Source: Mayamaea pseudoterrestris (taxonomy: Eukaryota > Bacillariophyta > Bacillariophyceae > Sellaphorales > Sellaphoraceae). From it: a stretch of 64,000 bases of DNA. The notes under the pieces are model-generated. The model did no database searches. It had not been told where the DNA came from and worked only from the letters and a program-made list of their open reading frames with translations. Shown here piece after piece: positions 52,650 through 60,480 of this stretch (positions are counted from its first letter, which is position 1; each line of letters opens with the position of its first letter). The stretch lies in assembly GCA_027923505.1 (NCBI GenBank), contig BROI01000005.1:1-64000 (forward strand), written 5' to 3'. The position numbers were made by a program, and so were the translations under genes.

Positions 52650-53669
52650 ATGACGACATGTTTCACGCCATTCATGCCATTCGCGCGTCCTTCATATTAT
52701 ATGGAAGCTGCTGCTGATCCGTCAGCGATACCATTCATCAATATGCAGAAACGAAAAACACACTTTGTACTTCCCGTCACTCAAGATGACGCTGCTGCAT
52801 CAAGTCGTCAAAATGGCAGCAGTGGAGGCAGCCGTCGCACCAAGAAATCAATGACCAGTGCTTTTTCACTCTCCAGATTCTTTGGATCAAGGAACGACAT
52901 GGCTAGCTTTGTACGATTTCTTTCAGCCATTTTTGCATTGGGACTCTTGGTGGTGGGAGTGCAACGGTTGTTGGTTGTGAGAAAAAGAGGAAGCGGCTTT
53001 CCTTCCTACAAATCGTTAAAGTTTCCTCGTTTCAAAAGGGCTGACAAGGCAGTGCAACAACACAAGGCTCTGGCGCAGTACTCGTCGCTTCAATATGCAT
53101 TAGACAATTCACAACTAGTTGGTATATACTTTGGAGCAAGCTGGTGTCCAGAAACGACAAAGGTGACGGAAAAGATTGATGAATCCTTGTCAGACATTTT
53201 GTTACCACCGCCTTCAACCAACAAAATGGAAGCACTGGCGCAACGTCACGGACTATCACTCGTTTACGTCTCCAGCGATCGATCCGTAGACGAGTTCAAC
53301 GAGTATATAAAGAATCATGCGCACTGGATGGTTGTTCCATACGACTCGCCCGAAGTCACTGGTCTCAAGCGTCACTTCAAAACGTGCGCACTGGAGGAAG
53401 TCACATCGTTGAAACTGGATCGCAAGCATGAAATACCAACCCTTGTCATTGTGGATGGCGCGTCGCATCAAGTGTTGACCTTTGGCGGAGCGCAGGATGT
53501 GCTCGAGCATGGTGCGGGTGCAGTTGACGAGTGGTTCAAGCTGGCGCAAATTAGTCAGGCGCTGGACCACAAGTATGATACTGATGCTCGACGAGAGCAA
53601 GAGGAAGGAGAGGAGGAAGGGTCTGAAGAAGAGGAGAGTGGAAGTGATAGTGGAGATGAAGGAGTATGA
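52650..53669 (+). CDS. Membrane-anchored nucleoredoxin-like thioredoxin-fold protein, non-canonical active site
   Basis: A single exon of 339 residues. A polar head with Ser-rich low complexity precedes one membrane segment (about 87-106, FVRFLSAIFALGLLVVGVQ). A thioredoxin-fold domain lies at about 140-300: LVGIYFGASWCPET, LSLVYVSSDRSVDEFNEYI, HWMVVPYDSPEVTGLKRHF and the cis-Pro loop EIPTLVIVDG. This order is that of nucleoredoxin and tryparedoxin. The usual WCPPC site reads WCPET, keeping the attacking Cys and losing the second. It may act as a mixed-disulphide trap or by a monothiol route, or bind without redox work. The tail is acidic. Strand and spacing (140 nt after PDS) suggest an independent gene. 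Confidence 0.8.
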   Translation: MTTCFTPFMPFARPSYYMEAAADPSAIPFINMQKRKTHFVLPVTQDDAAASSRQNGSSGGSRRTKKSMTSAFSLSRFFGSRNDMASFVRFLSAIFALGLLVVGVQRLLVVRKRGSGFPSYKSLKFPRFKRADKAVQQHKALAQYSSLQYALDNSQLVGIYFGASWCPETTKVTEKIDESLSDILLPPPSTNKMEALAQRHGLSLVYVSSDRSVDEFNEYIKNHAHWMVVPYDSPEVTGLKRHFKTCALEEVTSLKLDRKHEIPTLVIVDGASHQVLTFGGAQDVLEHGAGAVDEWFKLAQISQALDHKYDTDARREQEEGEEEGSEEEESGSDSGDEGV

Positions 53670-54055
53670 ATATAAAGTTGAGCAGGGCTGCTGTGACAGC
53701 GCGAATGACTTTGGGTACTCTGGATGCTTTGTTCGAGTCAAAGACTGAGCTGCATTATGCTTGCTCAACTATTCTTATTGCTACTTATATACTTAGAAAT
53801 ATGCTGTACAAGAATTATATATACTCGTCGTAGACCGTACGGTAGCTCAAACTCTGTCCGTGTCGTTGTAATGCTGGTGCGACATCTGCCAGATGCCGAC
53901 GGCAACCATTCGACGAGTCTGTTGGTCTGTCGCAATGCATGCATTGCTTGGAGAACGGCTTTACGACGGGACCAGAGACCTTTTACGCTGAGAACAGTTA
54001 ATTCGGGTGCTGATTGACGGATGATATAGTTTTCTGTCGCGAGAGTTGACGACAA
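53670..54055. other. Intergenic, nothing recognised
   Basis: 386 bases between two plus-strand genes. Only shadow frames; no RNA gene or repeat seen. Confidence 0.4.
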
Positions 54056-55822
54056 ATGGGCGTTGATAAGATAATTCGAATGTTCGCATTGAATCTTGCA
54101 CCAATACTACTGCTGCTCTGTCTACTCTCGGGAGATGCGTGTCATGCATGGATCAATCGAAATTTACCAAGGAGTCGAAGAACACATCGAAAGTCTATAA
54201 GGCGATGGATCCATGCATCTGACAGCGACGCGACAAAGACTGCAGGTGCACAGTCGCAGCAGCTACCAATGTCAGACATACAGAAAACAACTGACAACAA
54301 GAAACACTTGCAACAATCTCAGGATCCCTTTATTCGCTCCACAACATTCCAAACTGCACTAGTCATTGTTCCGCCCGATCGCGCCTGGGACAGTTTGCAG
54401 CGGGCTCGTCACTTTGCTCGAGACTCCACCTACACGAAATGGCCACCCTGCATTCGCCTCTTTCATCCATTCTGCTTGTTTGAGAAACTGTCAGACGTAG
54501 CCATGGACTTGGCACTCATTGTTGAGGAGGCTAATTTGGAGCCCTTTGATATTACGCTTAGTCAATGGACGATACTTCCTCATGCCGAAGTGTTGCAGGC
54601 GGATGCGCTGGCACTGGAAAGCATGCCGGAAAGTGTTCGCCTGGAGACGTCGTCGCATGAGAAACTGTTTATTGATAACGAGGAAAAGCAGCGACGACGG
54701 GATATAGAAGAGTTGATTAAAAGTGAAGAAAAATTGGGAAAGGCGAGAAAGCGACGGCGTGATATGCAGCAGCGCGAACGGAATCAAGCTAGCGGGAGCG
54801 ATGAGCAATCAACATGGAAGGATAGTGGGGCCTTTAACAACAGTCCTAATGATGGGCTAAGTGACAACGATGGCTATTCACCAAGTAGTCGTGACGATCA
54901 GAAAAGTCGAAATTATGACGAATATGACGGCCCATGCGTCATTTGCCTTGAACCCGATGCAGAGAGTCAGCAGAAGCTGCAGCAATTGCGCGACTTCCTT
55001 CGACCTTTATTGTTTGACGTAACAGACTATTACTCTCCAACATCATCCGTCTCAAAGACCTCTCTTGTAAATACCAATAATGGAGAGAGTGCCTTTGACG
55101 TGTTTCGGCCAGTGGTTCCGATTGGAACATTTTCGTCCGTGGCCAATGCCATTCCCATTGCTCGCAAACTACGAGGGCTCTTGGGATCGCCACTAAAGTT
55201 TTCTGTCACGGATCTCCACTTCATATCTTGCCTTGACAAGTCAAACATGGGTAAAGTAAGCTGGTCGCCTCAAGATGATGAGGCGTTGCTGTCGGATTCG
55301 GAGCAATTTGGCTGTGACGCCATGGTGATGCTCGCTGGCGAGGAGATGGAACCGTTGGATGAGGAACTCGGTCAAGACGTTGCCGCCCTGCTGCTTGATA
55401 AAGGCGAAAAAGGTGGCGAGGAAGGACAGGAGGATGATGGCAGCACCTCTGACTATGACTCGAGCTTTGTGGACGACAGTGACGACGATGCCAACGACAA
55501 ACCTAAATCTCGCTCACTGGAGGATTGGCTGTATGATGACGAGGAATACGACGAGGGATCAGTCGTAGTGATCGGACGAACTCACTTCTTCACAGGTGAG
55601 AATCGCATGTACGTTGGAATGCCTGCAGCGAGTAGCAAAGTTCCAAAGGCAGGTGACCGCAGTAGTGGAGAAGCTCGCCGAAAGAACGCCGCTATTCAGT
55701 CTCAGCGTCTTTGGAGCGAATCGAACTACGGCAATGTTGGGGAGAATCCTCCAACTCGTACAAAGAGTGCCAAGCCTCAAAATGATGATGTCGACAGGGG
55801 GTGGAACCTGTCAGACGAATGA
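54056..55822 (+). CDS. Secretory/plastid-leader protein with degenerate 2H-phosphoesterase-like fold
   Basis: A single exon of 588 residues; a start at the Met 8 residues in (54080) is also possible. A signal peptide ends near DACHAWINR, and Trp at +1 is allowed in plastid leaders. Residues about 95-390 follow the two-halved 2H phosphoesterase pattern (LigT, AKAP7): TALVIVPPDRAWDSLQRAR then TKWPPCIRLFHPF in the first half; FDVFRPVVPIGTFSSVANA and FSVTDLHFIS in the second. Both sites where 2H enzymes have H-x-T/S are altered: C132-I-R in the first and V353-V-P in the second, so catalysis by the known mechanism is unlikely. A long charged insert (about 200-300) and an acidic tail are disordered. 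Function unknown; it may bind RNA or nucleotides. Confidence 0.75.
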   Translation: MGVDKIIRMFALNLAPILLLLCLLSGDACHAWINRNLPRSRRTHRKSIRRWIHASDSDATKTAGAQSQQLPMSDIQKTTDNKKHLQQSQDPFIRSTTFQTALVIVPPDRAWDSLQRARHFARDSTYTKWPPCIRLFHPFCLFEKLSDVAMDLALIVEEANLEPFDITLSQWTILPHAEVLQADALALESMPESVRLETSSHEKLFIDNEEKQRRRDIEELIKSEEKLGKARKRRRDMQQRERNQASGSDEQSTWKDSGAFNNSPNDGLSDNDGYSPSSRDDQKSRNYDEYDGPCVICLEPDAESQQKLQQLRDFLRPLLFDVTDYYSPTSSVSKTSLVNTNNGESAFDVFRPVVPIGTFSSVANAIPIARKLRGLLGSPLKFSVTDLHFISCLDKSNMGKVSWSPQDDEALLSDSEQFGCDAMVMLAGEEMEPLDEELGQDVAALLLDKGEKGGEEGQEDDGSTSDYDSSFVDDSDDDANDKPKSRSLEDWLYDDEEYDEGSVVVIGRTHFFTGENRMYVGMPAASSKVPKAGDRSSGEARRKNAAIQSQRLWSESNYGNVGENPPTRTKSAKPQNDDVDRGWNLSDE

Positions 55823-56074
55823 TACACATATACGGGCGGCTGATAGGCAAGGTAACATTCCGGATTACATGCCGAGCCTGCGCTGCTCGACTATCATACC
55901 ATTGTTCGCTTGATATGTGACACATCTGGACAAGCAAGACGCAGTGCATGGATCAACATGTACCCGCATGACTTGTATGCGCTCAAAGATGGTGCTGCGT
56001 TTCACACATCGATCATTCAGTAAGAACGCGCCGTGGCTCGCTAACATAACCTTTAAGTTAAATGAACCTTTATG

Positions 56075-57963
56075 TTATACTGGAGCTCCGTCAATCTGAC
56101 GCATTAACCTATAGACTTCTAACAAGCCCACGTCAAAGACGCTTCCACTGCCCTCGCCAGTCAGCGGTTCATTCTCAAACCCAACAGCCGACGAAGTCTC
56201 GCCCTTGGTCAAGTCCTCGTTGAAACGTAGTCCAGCCGATCCATCAGAGTTGCCACCCATGCTAATGTAACCATGTGTGCTGACCATGAATTGCTCCAGC
56301 AAAGCAGTCTGATTGTTGTCATTCTCAAGGTCCACGTTATCCAGCACGTGCGAGCTGCTACTATGCAACGCCTTTGGAGTCCACTTCCAATGACGAGGAT
56401 CCGGGTCCAGGCGAAACAAAAAGCAAGCCCCATCTCCATACACTTTTGTCGACGGCTTCCACGTCTGAGACGCGTACATTCCAATAATGGCGGGTTTGGA
56501 CGACATGCCGTTCGAAAATGCTTCGCAAAGCAGCAACGTGTGTTTCGAATGCTGCACCGCGTTATAAAAACGTTCCAACGTTCGTCCATGATGATTCGTC
56601 GAATATAATAAGTCTAGATTCGTCATGCGCAAGGTGATTGGCAGCCAGTCGGCCAAGTGTTGTCGATAATTTTCCGACTGCGCCAGGATCGGCTTGGCCA
56701 CTTCCTCTCCAAACGGCACATTCGTTTCATCCGGAATCACCAGTCCCACTGGAATGGATGCCCACTTTGACACCTCTTGGTCCACTTCAAAGACGCGCTC
56801 CTCCTCCACGCGAATGATTCGTTGCAATATATGCCGCGACGGAAAGCGCAACTGTCTTCGAATGCCGCGGCCGTGCAAACCATAGGCCTTGCGGACCACT
56901 AATTCAAACTGGAACCGCCGCGAGTGACCCCAGTCGCGCATGCCGCTCCACCAATCCGTCGCGTTGGAAATGACCGTCAACTGCTCGGCTGCATCCACCT
57001 TGTACAGTACCAACAGTGCCACTCCAAAGCGAAACAAGGATTTAAAGCCTTCCAGTGTATATATATCCATCATGCGCAACACTGCCGACATTGGCAATAT
57101 TCCAACGAAAAAGTCCTGAAACATGGGCGCCAGCCCCGGCACATCCAATACGCATCGATCCTCCAGGTAGATTGCCGTGGCAACATGCAGCTTGCGCATG
57201 ACATCCCCAAAACTCTTGCACCAGGCCACATATTGTCTGCGGCAAATGGGCATGTACCAGGAAACCTCGTGCAGCACCAATCGTATTGTGCAAAAGGCGT
57301 ACGACTCTGACATGTGCGTCAGCAGCAGCGCCACCAGTGTGGGCAAAAGTGGAGCAACGTCCAAGCCCAAGACGCGTTCGAGGGCCATTAGTACGCGCGT
57401 TTGCGCCGTGCGACCTGATGTGGTCATGTTGGGAATAGGAGCTGGATCTACTTGTCCATATAGCGGAGGTTGTTGGGACATGGAGGCCCAGTAATCGTCG
57501 TCATTGTCGTTAGTGTGAATCTTTTGGAGCACGCTTTCGTAGGCTCCATCCAGTGCTCTGACCTTGGCCAGTGTTCGATACTCGTGCCAATAGCTATTGT
57601 CCTTGTCGGGATGAACCGTTTGGACAACGTTGGATAGCCACACGGCGCAGCGAAGAGCGGGTGGAATGCCCTTTCGCACCATCTGTAATAAGTGAGAGGA
57701 GGTGAGTGATTTTGGCAAGCAGCAGTGCCGTTGCGCGACAAGACAACAAAACAGACACTGTGACTCACTCCCTTCAACAGCTTTGGCGTCTCTTGTATAA
57801 CCTTGTTGCGAGCTCCAATCGTTGTGAGCAGTGGCGGCTGGTCGTTCCAGCCCGAGGAAACTTCCTGCGGCAGCTCGCGCTGCGAAAGCGTGTCGACGGA
57901 CCCAATCACCATGTGGCTTAGCGAAGGGTGCTTGGTCATGCTGGCGTCTGCATCATGTTCCAT
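56075..57963 (-). CDS. TBC-TLD domain protein (TBC1D24/Skywalker-like)
   Basis: Exons 57769-57963 and 56075-57682 join in phase 0 across an 86-nt GTGAGT...CAG intron, giving 600 residues. The splice restores LLKGMVRKGIPPALRCAVWL, the opening of a TBC domain (about 60-330). Later blocks (LLPTLVALLLTHMSES, WCKSFGDVMRKLHVA, ILPMSAVLRMMDIYTLEGFK) resemble TBC1D24 in particular, and the catalytic IxxDxxR Arg motif was not found, as in that group. A TLD domain fills about 390-595: TNLDLLYSTNHHGRTLERFY, YGDGACFLF, HGYISMGGNSDGSAGLRF and a C-terminal GLLEVYRL. Animal TBC1D24 works in vesicle traffic and oxidative-stress resistance, binding phosphoinositides through the TBC part. A similar membrane-traffic role is inferred. 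Confidence 0.92.
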
Positions 57964-58379
57964 AATTACAAAACGGCACGGTGTAAGAGTTTATTGTCTG
58001 GTATGTAAATATATGAATAATGGTTGGAGTGATCAGCAATAGAAGGCAAGGCGGAGGTTCGAGGGGTTGTGATGGATGGAATCGAAGCTTTCGCTATCCG
58101 CGCGCCAAGCCGTTGAGTACCGGTACGATGATTCGTGACATCAACAAAAATCCGCTTCCGCTCAATCATTCCGCAACAACGAGAATTGTCATGCCAATCC
58201 CAATCTGTATTTTTACTGGTAAGTTACCTCATTATCACACCAAAGGTTTGCCAATGGTATCATTAGCTACTGTATGACTCTATATCTTAATTTACCGCTG
58301 GCTTGCGGGGCATGACCTGCCTCTTTCGTTCGCTTAACTACGCCGCGCGGGTAATAACACCTACTTCACCGGAAATCGT
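57964..58379. other. Intergenic between two minus-strand genes
   Basis: 416 bases. It includes a taccggtac palindrome at about 58118-58126, a motif also seen in other spacers. No gene or RNA recognised. Confidence 0.4.
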
Positions 58380-59420
58380 CTAAAATGGCCACCGTCCTCC
58401 AGCTTCTTGTTCCTTTCGCTGCTTCGCTCGCTCCTTGTGCTCCTCGTCAAACTCCTCGTCAATGGCGCAGGCGCACGCAATGACCAAACCTGGGTCCATA
58501 CCTGCCGCCTGTTTGCAAAAGAACATAGATTGTAAATACAAATTGCCATAGACCAGTAGTACATGCTACAGTGCGTGACGTACCACTTGGATTTGGTAAT
58601 GATTGAAGGCATCAAATTGAATCCAGCCTGGTATGCACAAGAATAATGAGCTTGAATAGAGTGACAAGCATCACATACGCCGTTCGTGCACCCTTGCCAC
58701 TCTGTCCACGTCACACTTTCATTTACCTTCCTTTGTCACTTTGGCAACCACTTGATGTTTGTCATTCTCCATGACGAAACGTCGATCCAAAAAGTCTCCC
58801 TCCAAGTAGTACGCCGCCGGTGGCTTGATGAAATAAAAGCCTCCCTTGCTGCCTTGCAAATGTACTTCGAACGTATCGCTCAAGGCAATCATTTTTCGCT
58901 CCATCCATCCCAGTTTCTCTAGATTCTCATTGTTGCTTCGATAAATGTCATAGGTCGGTGTCAAGGCGACAAGCTTGCGATCAAGCTCGGCGACCAATGT
59001 TCCACTCGCATTGAAAAGTCGCATCTTATCCTTGCCCGGCAAGTGCAGCATGGCGCCTCGCACGCGCATGAATGGAGTGCTGCCACGTTCCGTCAATTCA
59101 CTCACGTCAAAGTCCTCGCCCGTCCAGCTAATGGCTCGCTCCTGCATGGCAAACGTGCGAGGCAAACGCATAGTGGGAGACAGGGACGGACTGTAGGGTA
59201 GCTCATTTACGTTTTGCAGGGAACCGCCAGTCATCCAATCCGAAAGCATGTTGCTTCGACGTGTCAATATTTGGTTGTGAATGGTAGTTGCAGTGGAATG
59301 GCATTGTTGCTGCCGCCTGTCATGCTGGTGATGTTTAACAGTAAAGGACGACGGAGCAATCCATGCGAGGCAGACATTTGGGATTGAGAGAATCAGTAGT
59401 ACGATCAATTTACATGTCAT
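58380..59420 (-). CDS. LURP-one-related (LOR/tubby-like C-terminal) protein with plastid-type leader
   Basis: Three exons (58727-59420, 58584-58627, 58508-58380) with introns of 99 and 75 nt (donors GTAAAT and GTACGT) join in frame to 288 residues. The 44-nt middle exon restores the strand WIQFDAFNHYQIQV, and the last gives AAGMDPGLVIACACAIDEEF, both typical of the LOR end, which supports the model. Earlier LOR blocks are FMRVRGAMLHLPGKDKMRLF, GTLVAELDRKLVALTPTYDI and FEVHLQGSKGGFYF. The leader MTCKLIVLLILSIPNVCLAWIAP has a WIAP site at the expected place for secondary-plastid import. Plant LOR proteins are linked to defence and phospholipid scramblase-like folds; a plastid member is unusual. 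The C-terminus is a basic/acidic helix ending GGRWPF. Confidence 0.85.
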
Positions 59421-59631
59421 CTTTTTACTTCTGTCGTGTATTTCGTTGTTCGCTAAGTTTTTTGACCTTGATTGAATGCTGCAGCAGCAGCAGCAGGCAG
59501 CAGTCGCCTCGTTTCGCCATGGTCGTCGTTCCTCCGATTCAAAAATGAACCGCTACGACACATTCGATTACCGGTCAGACTTGGACTCTTTTTAAAACGA
59601 ACGACGAGAAACCTCACAAACTCTCCCGACC

Positions 59632-60225
59632 ATGATGGCGGCAGCTCGCCAAAGGGCCCGACCATTGAATCCTTTACGCATACTAAATTTAGTCTTGTTG
59701 GTTGAAATGCTTGTAGTGAGGCGTGCGGCAGCATTTTCAATTCAAAGTTTTTCGATCCGCCGCTGTGCCGCCGCTCGTTGCGTCACGTTTGCGCCATCAT
59801 CGTTACGGCAATCACATTTGCATCGTGATCAGGAGAAGCGACAATCTGCAAGACTCTTTTGCAGCAGCAGCAATAGTGTCACTGGCATTGCCTACACTGC
59901 CAAACATGACGACGAAGACGCTCCCGTCGTGACGCTCTTCACTAAAGAAGGTTGCACCTTGTGCGACAAGGTCAAGGATGTTTTGATCGACCTTCAGCAG
60001 TCGCATCCACATTCGCTGCAACTGCAGGACATTACCGACGACGATGCCACCGACTGGTACGCCAAGTACAAGTACGATATTCCAGTCCTGCACTTGAACG
60101 GAAAATACTGGATCAAGCATCGACTCACAGTGGAGCAAGCCGTGCGGGGATTGGCGGACGGTCGAATTGGCAAGTTTACGAGTCCAGTGGGCGAGCCAAA
60201 CGCAAGTCGATTGGAGCGAACATGA
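59632..60225 (+). CDS. DUF836 glutaredoxin-like protein, plastid-leader
   Basis: A single exon of 197 residues. The N-terminus carries a basic start, a hydrophobic core (LRILNLVLLVEMLVVRR) and AAAFSIQSF, an A-F plastid-type site, then a Ser/Arg/His transit stretch. The domain at about 97-180 has VTLFTKEGCTLCDKVKDVL with a CxxC site, LQLQDITDD and the cis-Pro loop YDIPVLHLNGKYW, matching the DUF836 glutaredoxin-like family (yeast YDR286C, human C5orf63). Probably a thiol-redox protein of the plastid, with partner unknown. It is divergent from the LOR gene, with 211 bases between the ATGs. Confidence 0.85.
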   Translation: MMAAARQRARPLNPLRILNLVLLVEMLVVRRAAAFSIQSFSIRRCAAARCVTFAPSSLRQSHLHRDQEKRQSARLFCSSSNSVTGIAYTAKHDDEDAPVVTLFTKEGCTLCDKVKDVLIDLQQSHPHSLQLQDITDDDATDWYAKYKYDIPVLHLNGKYWIKHRLTVEQAVRGLADGRIGKFTSPVGEPNASRLERT

Positions 60226-60480
60226 GAGAGAGTTGCAGTACAAATCTTGGTAATTACAACAAGTGGGAATGGTTTTTTGCAAGAGTCTTTTTGTCAAGAT
60301 TCATCGAGACTGTTTTAATTTTTCGACAATAAGAGTTTAGAAGCCAACTTCAAGTTGCTGATAAAAGCTTGTGGCTAAAAGCGTACAATAAATCCTAGTA
60401 TTGTACAGAAAGGGCTACAACTCTTACTACTACTTATTTGCATCATCCTTCAAAAAGGCTCCAACCTCGTGTCATTTCGT

